Source of the DNA: Spinacia oleracea
Taxonomy: Eukaryota > Streptophyta > Magnoliopsida > Caryophyllales > Amaranthaceae
DNA length: 64,000 bases
Direction: 5' to 3'
Assembly (NCBI RefSeq): GCF_020520425.1
Contig: NC_079488.1
Coordinates: forward strand, 37,687,247 to 37,751,246
Below, in pieces: positions 44,080-56,915 of this stretch. The notes beneath the pieces are model-generated. The model was not told where the DNA came from, did not search any database, and saw nothing but the letters and a program-made list of their open reading frames with translations. The translations under genes and the position numbers were made by a program. Every line of letters begins with the position of its first letter. Position 1 is the stretch's first letter.

Positions 44080-46900
44080 TTGATTAAAACAAACAACTCT
44101 TTAAAGAACTTTACTAGGTTCAAATCAACCCCTTGATTTGAGTTCCACTAATCTTTGGCATTGTTGCTTAGACCATATCAACAAGTTAACATTCAAAAGC
44201 TCTATTTTGATGGACTTTTAGAGTTGATTGATTTCTAGATCATTTTAAGACAAGCTAGTCTTACTTGTTGAAAGTAACAAAGAATATGAACTATTGTTAG
44301 AACGCCTAGACGATAGAGTTCAAAGCTAAAGAAAGGTTTTATGACTTAATTATTTCACATGGATTTGAGTGAATATAGGTTTATTTACTCAAATGTGATA
44401 TAAGTTGAATCTGTTTGGCTAGTTCAAAGATTCAGAAGTATAAAATCCACTTGGCAAGAAATCATAAAGATCTAGGTTAGATCATGTTGATGATTACTTG
44501 AGACCAAATATGATCATCAATGATTGTGTGTTGTAATTTCACAATCTAGCTCCATAAGATATGGCATATCTACGTTGGAATGATCGAAGTCAATTAGTAC
44601 TTGATTCGATCAATGATGAATCATAAAGACTTTTCCTATAATTTCTAAAACAAAATGCTCAACTACCACCAAACTAAACCAAATTCGTTAAAGCTATTGA
44701 AAAGTAATTTCAGGTTATCTTTTCAATTATATATATTTAAAGAGTTGCTAAACTCAGTGGGAGCTTAGTGTTTGTTATTCAACAAACTAAGGCCCAAGTC
44801 TAGATATATGTTTCATTGTGATTTATTCAAATGAGACACAAGGGTATTGTTTCTACCACGAATTTTTGAGAACATAATGTTTGTTTGCTCGAAATAATGT
44901 CCTTTTGGAGATTCGTTTCCAAAATGACAAGTGGGAGAAAATAGACCTCGAAAGTCTTCAAGGCGAACAACAAACATAAACGGACATTCCGGAGGCTTTT
45001 CGAAGTTCTTTAGAAAATCCGAACACGTATTCTTTAAGGACTTTAGAAGTGGCTTTAAAGAATAGACATCTCTTAGAAGACTTTACAAGTGCTTCAAGGA
45101 GAACAGAATATTCAAAGGACTTTTAAGTGGCTATTGATATTCTATTTGTTTGATGTTCTATACCCAAAGTAGGCATAGAGTTCAAGTCACTGGAACTATG
45201 ATATTCTTCTATTGGATAGTGAAGAAACATGGAGTTCAGGTCACTAAAGCTATGCGATTCTTCTATTAGATAGTGAAGAAACCTACAACTTACAGTCAAA
45301 CTATTATCATGTAGATTAATTAGTTTGTGACCTGTAAGAAAGCTATGATGAAACCCAGATTCCCTAAAATGGTTAGAGGCCATATATAGACTATATGTTT
45401 ATTTGGTTAAAGGCCATAAAACATACTCAGTGTTTTGATGACAAAATTGAAATTTTGTTGATTTGCAAGAATAGTTTCACACCTATTGGTTGCAAAGTTT
45501 GTTTTAAGGATAAAAACCATCAAACATGAAATTGTGTTCACACACAAAGCTAGATTAGTTGCTAAAGGTTACAAGAAAATTCACGATGTGGATTGTGTTG
45601 AAACCTCGTGCAAAATCGTAATGCTTAAGTCTATAATTCAAGCAATGATTGCATATTGGTACATATGGCAATTGGATGACAAAACATCTTCCTCAGTCAA
45701 ATGTTGGAAGAAACTATGTACATGGTATGTCATAGGATTTGTAGATCCAAATAAATGCTTGAAAAGGAAAGCTAGCTTATAAAATCTAAGTACAGATTTA
45801 AGCAAGCAATTGGGAATTAGAAATGTATTTTAGTGAAGCTAATAAGTATTTTAGTTTCATAAAATGTACATGATTCTTATAGATATATAAGAAGTTTAGT
45901 GGGAGTACATAAAAACTTAATTGGTCCTATGTGTATCACACACATATCTCTCTATTGTAAAATAACATTCAAATGCTAATGACTTAGATTTGAGATTATT
46001 CATCAATGATGGACCATGGCGAAACTTAGTACATACTGGGTATTAAGATCTATTTACAAAGATCTTATGATATTGTTTTGGATTAAGTAATGGCATTTAC
46101 TAAATCAAACACGAAAGTCTCCATTGGAGATATTCGACCCATGTGAATAAATCTAAGTAAAAGATGTTTGAACTATGTATAAGCATTTACTAAGTTAAAC
46201 ATCAAAGAGTCTAAATGAGATTCTTAACCTATATTATATGTCAAAGAATTTAGCTGAATTTAGTATCTACTGAAACTAGATAAGCTAAAGTTACATGAAT
46301 AGAATTCAATTGGGAATTATTCTGCAAAAGAATTTATCATGTATGATATAATATGAGGATTGCCAAAAACGTATCGTATGACTTTAGCCATGACGAACAT
46401 ATACCAATCTCTATTGATCTAAGTAAAGATCAACTAGATTGAGATCAAGAATACTTATGGTACTTGAAAAGGTACATAGGAATAGTTCTTGATTCAAGGA
46501 AATAAAGATATGCTAAATATTGATGCTACACGCATAAACACTGGCAAAGGATCAAGCAAGACCCTTTGGAGTTAACCATTGATAAGGACGAGCTATAGAG
46601 CATCGTGTTTGGAAAATGGCAACATGGGTTGGAGACCATGAGTTGTTGTGTGGGAAATTAAAATAATAATTTCTATGTTCTAAGATATAGTTGGAGAGTC
46701 TTCCACATATCTATAAACTGCTTGGATAGGTAAATCCAAACAAAGCATCACTAGCAACCTATACAGTTGAAGTAAAAGTAATTATTGCCTAAGAAGCAAT
46801 AAAACAGGGTTGTTTAAAGTTCTTCACTGAACTTGGGTAGATCACCTATCTGCTGGCTTGATGGTTCTTCATTGAAAAATGAGTAGAACCACTCTTGAAG
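44080..46900 (+). pseudogene. Degenerate copia pol inside copia-2
   Basis: Only islands survive. LWHCCLDHINK at 44155-44187 matches the gag-pre-integrase LWH..LGH motif with Gly replaced. The start of RT is at 45530-45690 (HKARLVAKGYKKIHDVD, VETSCKIVMLKSI, YIWQLDDKT). Farther on, 46000-46860 has short hints of RT and RNase H in mixed frames. No catalytic site is complete. The element must rely on proteins from relatives. Confidence 0.65.
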
Positions 46901-47984
46901 CAAGAAAAACGTCTGCTAACTTGATGGTTCTTCATTGCAAAATGAGTAAAACCACCATCGAAGTAAGAAAGACTAGATCACATAATAAACAAACTCGAAA
47001 AGATCTTATCATCATATCTCGAAGAACATTCGATGAAAAGGATATTAAGATTGGCAAAGCATGATAACTAAACCTATGCAACAAGTGAGAAGCAACACTC
47101 ACGTTGTAGCACTGGAAATCAAGCATAGCTTTGAATTCCATGAAATGTTTTAAAGATGGGTTAGAGGCCCATGGTTGTAAAACATTAGGGGTTGAACATT
47201 TATCATATATGAAATGTATTTTCATATTCCATTTAATCTTGGTTTAGTATTAAATGATGAGTCCCTTCAATTTGACAATATATTCAAGATAGACTGTCAG
47301 GACCAGTCCTGTGACTAAGAAATGTCTATCAAGTGAACTTGAATGTCAAAGGTTGAAAATGGTCCCTAGTCGGAGTTTTCTATAAAATTGGACTTTAGAA
47401 AACGTTAGACGATTAGAATGCAAGATGACTAGTAGTTCTGTTTCTTGAACTATGTGGACATGGCAATGTCATAATCATTTGCATAGATACTTACTTTGGG
47501 AAGACTAGTATCGGACAAGACCTATGAAACTTTGCTGTAAGAGATGAAAATCTGTCATAAGTAAATTTCATTAAAATTATTAGACACTAAATCCTCAATA
47601 CCTGAGTGATTTGAGATTACTTGTTTGAGAACTGGTTACTTTGACGTTGACCAACCGTCGCACCGTAAAAGGAGGCTATAAAGGCAACGCTCAGGTAATC
47701 ACCTATCAAACGAAGTCTAATCTCAAGATCGCAAGATTGGGATTGTCCTCCCATAAATCGGGATGAGATGCTTAAAAGTTGTACAAGGCCACTCGGAGAG
47801 CTAGAAACTGTGAAATGCATGGCCGTGCTCGGATGAATCATAGGCTATGATTATCTGTTTATTTGATCAGTTGAACTCTGAAACCGAGGAACACCTCTGG
47901 ACATAATAAGGATGACAACTCTTACCTTATGTTCAAGAGCAAGCATCGAGCGACAAAGGAATTAGGAAATGCACACTTGTCCCT
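46900..47984. other. Copia-2 3' untranslated region
   Basis: No coding sequence; it runs to the purine tract. A duplicated phrase (TTGATGGTTCTTCATTG with AAAATGAGTA) occurs at 46858-46895 and 46920-46957. Confidence 0.5.
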
Positions 47985-48000
47985 AAGGACAAGTGGGAGA
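47985..48000 (+). promoter_or_regulatory. Polypurine tract of copia-2
   Basis: AAGGACAAGTGGGAGA, one base before the 3' LTR. This is the typical copia plus-strand primer. Confidence 0.8.
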
Positions 48001-48001
48001 C

Positions 48002-49393
48002 TGAAGGAAATAATGCCCTTGGTCCAAGTATGCATTCTATGTTAAGTCTAATAAATGCGGTTCAGTATTAATTAACAAGTTAATAATTCAGTGAGATCAA
48101 GTGAGCTGAATGCCTAGCTAGAGGCCGCTTCAGTTCAAGTGGAATTAATGATATTAATCCACAGCTTACTCTTGACTGAACCCGTAGGGTCACACAAATA
48201 GTACGTAAACGGATCAAGTATTTAATGGCATTAGATACTCCATCTATGGATATTCGGAATCGACGGATCTTGGTTTCAGTGGGAGCTGAGATCGTCACAG
48301 GCAAGAAATGAATACTCCGGAAACGATGATATTGCCGGAAACGGAAATATGGATCGTATCGGAAATATAAATATTATCCAAGTCGTAGATGTTGCCGGAA
48401 ACAGAAACATGGTACGTATCGGAAAATATTATCGGAAATGGAAATATTGCCAGAATCGGAAATATTGCCGGAAACGGAAATATTGTCAGAATCGGAAATA
48501 TTATCGGAATCGGAAAATAGTTCCGGAAACGGAAATATTAAATATTTGTTCGAAACGGAAATTGATTCCGGAATCGGAAATATTAAATATTGTTCGTATC
48601 GGAAATGAATTCCGGAACCGGGAATTTAATCGGAAGCGTATCGTACGAATTAGCATCGGACGAGGCCTGCCGGACGAAGGCCCAGCACGAAGTCGGGCCA
48701 TCGCCCAACAAGCCAAACGCGCGCCACAAGCCCAGCCAAGGCAGCGCCCAGGCCCACCGCAAGGCAGGCCCAGCGCGCGCCAAGGCCACGGCTGCGTGGG
48801 CCTCGTGGCGTGGGCTGCTGCTCGCACGCACGCGCATGGGCGGCCCTCGTGGCTGCCGCGTGTGTGTGTGTGTGTGTTTGTGTTCATGCACGATTCCTAA
48901 AGCTATTAGAATTAGTATATGATTAAATTCCTATTCCTAAAAGGATAAATTAATTAATTAGAGTTCTTGTAGGATTCTAAGTTTAATTAATTCGTATCCT
49001 ACTAGGATTCCAATTCCCTTTCCATAACTCTATAAATACGTGCCTAGGGTCACATATTTTCAGAGATTAATTCAAGTATTCAAAGTGAGTTTTGAGAGAA
49101 AAATTCAGTCATATTTCTTACCTAAGAGTGCCGAATATTCTAGTACCTTAAGGGCGATTCTAGTTGGTCAATCTTAAGGCGGATCCGGACGTGCTGTGGA
49201 CTATCTACGGAGGGACGACACTTGGAGTCCTAAAGACTTGTTCTTGTTCGGTTCGGGCGCAGCTAGGGAAGGCACGCAACAAAGAGTATGCATCTAAACT
49301 ATGCTATACGATTATGTGTAAATAATATGTATTCCTGGCTAAATGGTTGTTTCCGCATGATTTATGAATTGTCATATGTATCATAACCTAACA
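48002..49393 (+). repeat. 3' LTR of copia-2 (1392 bp)
   Basis: Nearly identical to the 5' LTR. Differences include an expanded GT run near 48860 and single changes such as CATCGGACG for CATCGTACG. Followed by the CTTCC duplication. Confidence 0.92.
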
Positions 49394-50772
49394 CTTCCAT
49401 CGGTTTTATACATGATGGGTCTCTTTTCATTTGTAATTTTTTTTAAAAATCGATAATAGCAGGTAAAAACCTATAAAATTTTCTTAATAATTCCATAATA
49501 ATCTATATTATTACCGAAAAAAATATATTTCCCATAAATAATGCTCAAAACGCAAAATCTTTACATTGTAATTTCCATAAACGTGAAAGCTTTACATCAT
49601 AATTTCAAAAAACGTAAAAGAAAAAGTTCTAAATCTAATCATTCACACCAAATTACTGATAATTGGAACCGAAACTCATGGAGTTATTTCCATACCATCA
49701 ACTTTTTTTTCTTCATGTGCTTCTTGCTTGAGCAAATACTCGACCCATATGGCTCTAACCTCATCAACATTTTCCGATGAATAAGTTTCTTGAAAAAACT
49801 ATAAATAAGTAACATACTGAGTATTTAAGAAAATGCATAGTCTTGTGGTATTGAAAGGATATAAAACTCAAATTCCAACATTGCCACCAGTTTGAATGGA
49901 AAATGTAGTGCTTCAATCTAGAAATAAGTGGCACGATAGCTTTGATGATCAACCAGATTTTTTGGATAATAATAATTTCTAGCTGAAACAAGAATATTAG
50001 ATGACAGAAATTGAGCCGCCTTCTGAAGATAAAAGGCGTGATGAGATTGGAAGGAAAAGACCTCGAATTTCAGAGGAAAGAATGAAGTTTATATAGCCTT
50101 ATAGTGGTCATTAATCATGCCACACAATAAACAATGTCTGATCATGGAATTATTGCAATGTATGTTCAGAAAGGAAAGAGGAACAGTAGGACAAAGAAGA
50201 ATCAGAAAAATTATTCCGACGACGAAGATAATTCTCCTGGCCTTAATTAGCAGAACCCAAGTAGCAGTTCTGAAGAGGAGTCTCGGGTGAAAGGAAATCA
50301 TTACTACTACTGTCATCTTAAATGGCAAAACAAGAGCTAGCATGCATGGGTGCTGCAACAGACCCTAAAAGTCGCTACGCGAGGATAAGCATTTCAATCG
50401 TACAATATCAATACCAATGGATGTAGCTAGGTATTTTGTTTGATCATTGATCATTGATTATTGGTTTCATTTAAATGTTCTGTAGAAAAGGAGAGAGTGG
50501 ATAAATGAACGACTAAGAATCCTGCAAAATCAAAATAGATTGTTCGTAAATTTCCAGTGTACATTTTCTAGATGATAGAACTTTTAAAATAACTTCATTT
50601 ACCTACATCTACTGAATTCATTGAAATTGAAACATTACAAGAAATTTTAACAAACCTGAAATAACATCAAATTTTAACAAATAACTAGATTATTACTAGC
50701 CCATAATAACCATCAAACTCTCAACCTAAACCAAATTATCTCTGTTAAACACACTATATTTTGTACCTGTTT

Positions 50773-51075
50773 TTACTTTTGCCAAATGTAGCAAGCAGCA
50801 GCGATGACGGCGACCAGAACACTAGCAGAAATAGCTCCAATAACAGGTAATTGACTCTTCAATCCTTTGAATTCGTTATCGCTTTGCTTCTCCTCAACAA
50901 TAGCTTCTGGAATAACAGCTTCTCTCTTTGAAACTTTCTCCATCAATTCGCCGATCAATTTATCAGATTCTGTCGATTTCTTCACCAATTCATCCATTTT
51001 CTCATCCATTTGCTTCACCTTATGCTCGGATTCTTTCAATAAAGCCTTAATATCCCCAATGGACTCTTCAACTTC
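50773..51075 (-). pseudogene. Captured 3' end of a coiled-coil, tail-anchored protein gene
   Basis: On the minus strand an open stretch of about 100 codons ends at 50773. It has a heptad-rich helix (KQMDEKMDELVKKSTESDKL), a linker with PEAIVEEKQ, then a single hydrophobic tail LPVIGAISASVLVAVIAAACYIW ending WQK. Upstream the frame meets a stop near 51080 with no proper start, so this is the last exon of a longer gene. The layout resembles plant peroxisomal/mitochondrial division factors (PMD1/2) or other tail-anchored coiled-coil proteins; the match is only by architecture. It lies in CACTA-5. Confidence 0.4.
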
Positions 51076-51342
51076 ATCCTTTTAGCTTCAGTATCCACCT
51101 TCATTACCTTCCGAAATTCCCAGTAATCTATTGGGCGGCTGTTAAGGAAAGTACCACTATTTTTTTAGCAGGACTCTGATCTTATGAAAAATAAGGACAG
51201 CTTTCATTTCTTCATAGTTAAAAGATGCAAAGTTTGAATAGTTTTTCAGTGACCAGAATAAAAAAGAAAAACAGGATGTAAACTCCCAAGTTAACAATCT
51301 CCAATATGCAAATATCGCATAATATAATGTTATATTATTATC

Positions 51343-52819
51343 TGTAGACACCTACTTTTGTCCCCATTCCCGAAAGGGAAGGTTCGATGATGAAAACGTA
51401 AATCTCCACTTGACAACGCATCTCCTATAAAATAACGAATCTCAATTCCCCTTTTCATTTCACCCAAAACCTACTATTTATAGAAACCTGCTATTTATGG
51501 AAACCTGCTAAAAATAGTAACTGCCGTAATGGGTAGTTATTAAAAGTGGCAAGTCATAAAAGATGGAAACCTGTCAGAATTAGGTGTTGCACTCCAACAT
51601 AAATCCTAAATGAGATAGAAATTGCGAGAGAATCCTATTCCTAATACGATTCGAAAATAAGAATTACGTATTAATTAAAATCCTAACGAGGCTAGAGTTC
51701 GTAACGGGCCCAGACGCATCCCGTCACAAGGTTAATACGCACTAAAAGACTCAATTAAATCTCAAATACTCCGGATTCTAGGAATCCGAATCTGACTAAG
51801 AAAAACAGCCCAGATCCTATTTTCAACGCCTGGCTCTGGGCGCCGAAATCTTCGGCGCCCAGGCCTGGGCGCTGAAAATACCTGGTACGTGTTTTTTCCT
51901 AATTCCTCGTGGATTAGAGTTCTGCAATTCTATCTTTCCACGAACTCTTTTCTATAAATAGGGCCTTAAGTTCGACGTGAAAAGAACACACAACACACAA
52001 TTATATTCTGAGTATTGACTCTAAACCCCTGAGCCTAAGCCTCACGCTGCAAAACTGATCACGCGTTCTGTCGCAATCGATCCATAAATCGAACAGAACG
52101 TATCCCGTCCCATAATTTGAGATTCGTTAAATAAAAGGAGAAATAACAAAGTCAAAGTGGTTAGTTTTCTGAGAACCGTGACGCACTTCTCAAGGGTGCG
52201 TCGTAATGTGTCCCTTTTCCATGGTTTAATTGCTTTCCTCGCCCTTTTATGAACTGTTAAACTAACTAAAATCTGATTGTTCGATCACGCTTAATAAATA
52301 TGATATTTTTGGGAAATTGGATTATCATGCTAGGTCCCTTAAAACAATCTAAATCAGATAATCGCGCTCGATCTAGTACTATATGTTGCATATTATTAAA
52401 ATCAACTCAGATTAGTTTAATAGTTAACGCATGTCCCTTCAATTATTTATGCTGAGCTAGTAAGGATATCCTGCCTCTGGAGTTATCGAAGAGCGAGTAC
52501 TCCTCTCGGTAGTTACAGTCCCCCGAACCCTCAATCTCTACCCTGCGGGTGTACGTTGAGCGATCCCCACCACCAGGGATCACAAGGGAACCTACGGCCG
52601 TCGTGGTCAAACATAATTGCACTCCCTTTATGTCACGATAACCGGGTTTTGTCAGTTTTTCTCATTGTCGTTAAAAACTGAATGGCGACTCCTATATTAA
52701 TAGTCAATTGGGTGTAAACTCACAGGAAATCCAATTACACTTGATTTGACAAAAAGAAGCGTCACACCCACGAGGGACGAGGTCACGCATTAGCCTCGTG
52801 CTTTTTCGACCCCCTCACA
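51343..52819 (+). mobile_element. Tat-2 5' LTR (1477 bp)
   Basis: TGTAGACACC...CCTCACA, nearly identical to 3093-4566. It is followed at 52821 by a primer-binding site, so it is a 5' LTR. The five bases before it are TTATC; the partner duplication is not in the window. TATA box TCTATAAATAGG near 51951. Confidence 0.85.
51855..51872. promoter_or_regulatory. U3 palindrome, second copy
   Basis: GCGCCCAGGCCTGGGCGC, identical to 3605-3622 and in the same position before the TATA box. Confidence 0.5.
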
Positions 52820-52820
52820 G

Positions 52821-52838
52821 TGGCGACTCCACTTGGGA
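52821..52838 (+). promoter_or_regulatory. Tat primer-binding site
   Basis: TGGCGACTCCACTTGGGA, one base after the LTR. This form is seen in Tat/Ogre-type elements, for which tRNA-Arg is the reported primer. The tRNA identity is from memory of the family. Confidence 0.6.
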
Positions 52839-52955
52839 TAGTGAAGGAAATACTCGTGCTTGTAGGTAATCAAAATAGCCGAAGGGTGAAACGATCCTAC
52901 CCCGCGTTTATTTCCCCATCAAGTTGGGACGACCTGAAAATCAACATATTAATGT

Positions 52956-53180
52956 CACTAGTAGAAAAAACCCCTGTTGCAGCCCCCTTGTTGCAGCGTA
53001 CATGTATAAATACGCTTCAACAACCAGTCGGTCAACGCGGGTCAAACCCTTTAAAGGGTTATCGCAGCGTACATTTTAGTTGTTCGCAGCAAATGTGTTT
53101 GTTGCAGCGTACAAAATAAAAGCCCGCAGCAACAACCCGACTTTATTGCAGCGTACATGTTATTGCCCGCTGCAACAAGT
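52956..53180. repeat. CACTA-4 terminus and subterminal repeats
   Basis: Four copies of (T)GCAGCGTACA near 52993, 53064, 53103 and 53146, plus inverted GCTGCAACAAG. This is the usual dense array next to a CACTA end. Confidence 0.7.
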
Positions 53181-53764
53181 CCGCGTTTCAAAATTTTTTA
53201 CTTTCCTAGGTTGCAACAAACCGCGCTCAAACGAGCGGGCTCAAACGTACGTTCCTTCTCTTCTAGCTCCAAGCTTTTTCCCTTAAACAAATATCCAAGA
53301 AGCCGTCGAACTCAGCCCTGCGTCGCCGTCGAACTCAGCCCAACGTCGCCGTCGAACCCAAGCGTTGCTCAGCCCTGCTCGGCGTCGTGGTTCCGGTGGT
53401 TTCGCTATGGTGTGTTCAATTTCTATTTTCGTTTTTTATTTTCGTTTTCAGATTAGGGTTCAATTTTAGTTTTTGATTTTCGTTTTCAGATTAGGGTTCA
53501 ATTTTAGGTTTATGATTGACAAAATCACATAGTTTTGAGTTCGATGATTTATGGGTTTCTTAGGGTTTGTTCAAATGATGTTTATGGGTTTTTAATCATT
53601 CATTACTTCATACAAAATCTTGATTTGTGCGAAATGTTGGATATTTAGGGTTTAGTTTAAGAATATCCTGCAGCACATCAGATTAAAAGGATTTTCAACT
53701 TGTTTCCTTGTCCAGCAAGGATTTTATCCTTCTTTATCCGACTTGATGAATATTGATTTTTGCA

Positions 53765-53915
53765 TATATTTGGCTCCTGAGTACTTCCAGCACGGGAAAG
53801 TATCGGATAAAACAGATGTTTATGCCTTTGGAGTTGTTCTTATAGAGCTAATAACAGGCTGAAAGCCAATTGAATCACTAAGGCCATCCAGAGAAGAGAA
53901 CTTGGTTCAATTGGT
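53765..53915 (+). pseudogene. Captured protein-kinase fragment (subdomains VIII-IX)
   Basis: Reads [31 protein letters not shown], a stop codon (TGA), then KPIESLRPSREENLVQL. APE and the [13 protein letters not shown] motif are kinase subdomains VIII and IX. The EENLV tail is typical of plant receptor-like kinases of the PERK/cytoplasmic kinase type. The stop sits where the family has Arg in G-R-KP. One exon only, inside CACTA-4; not functional. Confidence 0.7.
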
Positions 53916-54879
53916 ATGCTACTGTTTTGATCTTGTATTTCTTTCATCAAGTACCTGTGACCATACGAGCTGAATTTGTGGTAGTTGACTAGTTTTAGTA
54001 AAAACTTAAGATGATATGGTCCTCTTTGGATATTTCTGAAACCAAATGGTGCACCATTAACATTGATAAGGCCCAGAAGCCGATTTGGCTTGATTCATTG
54101 ATTGAGTACTGGACCGGAAGAGTTGCAACTGTGGTAGTTGACTAGTTCTTGGTTAAGATAAAGTGGTCCATTGCTCTTTTCTATTTTCCTGAATACAAGT
54201 GTGCACTAGGAGGGCTATAATTAGTTTCAGTAATGTTGACTAACGCTAACTGCCTGTACGGTGTATAATTAGTTTGACAAAGATATGCCTCATTAGTTCT
54301 TTTACATTTATATATTTGACAAATAGATGTATTCTCTGTTTTTCTGTCAAAAATTCCTTGACATTCCTTCATAATGGCCTACCATATTTATATAAATATG
54401 AAGCTCTAAAGGCAATAACATAATCCATAAATGCTCAAGTTGGATGATTTTGATCGAAAATGGTGCTAATGATGTATCAAAAAATGACCAAGAAACTTGT
54501 GGGAGTATCAAAACTGAGATTTCATTAACTGTAAGTAGTAAAAAGTTGAGGAATCATTTAATGGCCATTGATTTGTGTGCAGATGTTGGAAATATTTTCT
54601 GGAAACTAATCCTGTATTTTGTCTTCTGTTGCAGAAACTGCTACGGAGACAGAATAGCTTACAGACAACAGGAGAATCCATATCCCCTCTAATGAATCAC
54701 ATCCTCATGTTGCTCAAATTTTATGCTAAAGGTAGTAACCACATTTTAGCTTTGTCATATAAGATCTGTTTGTCTTCCAGTTAGTTGTTTAGTTTGTTTT
54801 TAAGCTAGTTGTTTACAGTGAATTCTGTATTTTCACATGGGCTCCGTTTGGTATGGTGTAAAATTCTTTTCATGAAAAA

Positions 54880-56915
54880 TTATTTAAGGCTTGTTTGGTC
54901 GTTATAGGTCATATTAGGCTAAAATGAGGCTTTTTTGCTCCCAAATATGAAATAAAGAACCTTAGGACTCATTTTAAACATATTAAATGTTTTATATGAT
55001 TAGTTTTAACTTTACAAGACTTAATCCAATCTATTTATGCACATTCATGACTTCTTTGGCCGTTATAGGTCATATTTAGGCTAAAATGACATTTTCGCTC
55101 CCAACTTTGATCTAAAGAACTTAAAAACTAATTTCAAACTTATTACATGATTCATATGATTATTTTTAACTTTGTAGGACTCATTCCAATCCATTTATGC
55201 ACATTTAAGGCTCATTGTGTCGTTATAGGTCATATTTAGGCTAAAATGACATTTTCGCTCCCAACTTTGAACTTAAGAACCTAATGACTCATTTTAAACT
55301 TATTATATGATAAATATGCTTAGTTTTAAGTTTCTAAGACTTATTCTAATCTATTTATGCACATTTAATGCTTGTTTTATCGTTATAGGTCATATTTAGG
55401 ATAAAATAAGGCATTTTCGATCCCAACTTTAAAATAAAGAACCTAAGGACTTATTTTAAACTTATTACATGATTAATATGCTTAGTTTTAAGTTTCTAAG
55501 ACTTAATCTAACTACTTATACACATTTAAGGCTTGTTTGGTCGTTATAGGACATATTTAGGCTAAAATGACATTTTCGCTCCCAACTATGAACCAAAGAA
55601 CCTAAGGACTCATTTTAAACTTACTAAATGTTTTATATGCTTATTTTTAACTTTCTAGGACTCATTCCAATCCATTTATGCACATTTAAGGCTCATTGTG
55701 TCGTTATAGGTCATATTTAGGCTAAAATGACATTTTCGCTCCCAACTTTGAACTTAAGAACCTAATGGCTCATTTTAAACTTATTATATGATAAATATGC
55801 TTAGTTTTATGTTTCTAAGACTTATTCTAATCTACTTATACCCATTTAATGCTTGTTTGATAGTTATAGGTCATATTTAGGCTAAAATGAGGCATTTTCG
55901 CTCCTAACTTTAAAATAAAGAACCTAAGCACTCATTTTAAACTTAATACATGTTTAATATGCATAATTTTAACTTTATAAGACTCGTTCCAATCTATTTA
56001 TGCACCTTTAAGGCTCATTAGGTCGTTGTAGGTCATATTTAGGCTAAAATGACATTTTCGCTCCCAACTATGAACTAAAGAACCTAAGGACTCATTTTAA
56101 ACCTACTAAATGTTTTATATTCTAGTTTTAACTTTCTAGGACTTATTCCAATCCATTTATGCACATTTAAGGCTCATTGTGTCGTTATAGGTCATATTTA
56201 GGCTAAAATGACATTTTCGCTCCCAACTTTGAACTTAAGAACCTAATGACTCATTTTAAACTTATTATATGATAAATATGCTTAGTTTAAGTTTCTAAGA
56301 CTTATTCTAATCTGTTTATGCACATTTAATGCTTGTTTGATAGTTATAGGTCATATTTAGGCTAAAATGAGGCATTTTCGCTCCTAACTTTAAAATAAAG
56401 AACCTAAGCACGCATTTTGAACTTAATACATGTTTCATATGCATAATTTTAACTTTATAAGACTCGTTCCAATCCATTTATATATGCATATTTAAGGCTC
56501 ATTGTGTCGTTTTAGGTCATATTTAGGCTAAAATGACATTTTCGCTCCCAACTTTGAACTTAAGAACCTAAGGACTCATTTTTAAATTATTATATGATTA
56601 ATAAGCTTAGTTTTGAGTTTCTAGGACTTATTCTAATCTACTTATACCCATTTAATGCTTGTTTGATCGTTATAGGTCATATCTAGGCTAAAATAAGGCA
56701 TTTTCGCTCCCAACTTTAAAATAAAGAACCTAAGGACTCATTTAAAACTTATTACATGTTTAATATGCATAATTTTAACGATCTAAGACTCGTTCCAATC
56801 TATTTATGCACCTATAGGCTCATTGGGTCGTTATAGGTCATATTTAGGCTAAAATGACATTTTCGCTCCCAACTTTGAACTAAAGAACCTAAGGACTCAT
56901 TTTAGACTATTAGGA
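54880..56915 (+). repeat. Tandem array of about 161 bp in CACTA-4
   Basis: About 13 units carrying GTTATAGGTCATATTTAGGC, ACATTTTCGCTCCCAACTTT and GAACCTAAGGACTCATTTTA. The landmark recurs near 55062, 55221, 55381, 55542, 55703, 55862, 56024, 56186, 56346, 56510, 56668 and 56832. Adjacent units alternate between two types (ACATTTTCGC and GAGGCATTTTCGC), hinting at a two-unit higher-order repeat. It is similar in plan to 23345-25370. Confidence 0.9.

Larger units (their letters stand above)
39023..49393 (+). mobile_element. Copia-2: complete Ty1/copia-type element, non-autonomous
   Basis: LTRs 39023-40410 and 48002-49393, TGAAGG...CTAACA, flanked by a perfect CTTCC duplication (39018-39022 and 49394-49398). 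A tRNA-Met-type primer site follows the 5' LTR and a purine tract precedes the 3' LTR. The interior of about 7.6 kb has only scattered, degenerate copia coding. By eye the LTRs differ at roughly a dozen positions, so the insertion is young. LTRs A and B are older relatives. Confidence 0.92.
38892..51342. mobile_element. CACTA-5, left terminus, interrupted by copia-2
   Basis: The terminus CACTACTACAAAAATGGGC starts at 38892 and is followed by the subterminal motif AAAGAGACCC. The same motif, inverted (GGGTCTCTTTT), occurs at 49420, just past the copia insertion, which supports continuity between 39022 and 49399. The right end is not seen; a Tat LTR interrupts at 51343. The interior 49399-50772 is A/T-rich with only gene-like debris (50020-50330) and no transposase. 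Confidence 0.55.
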
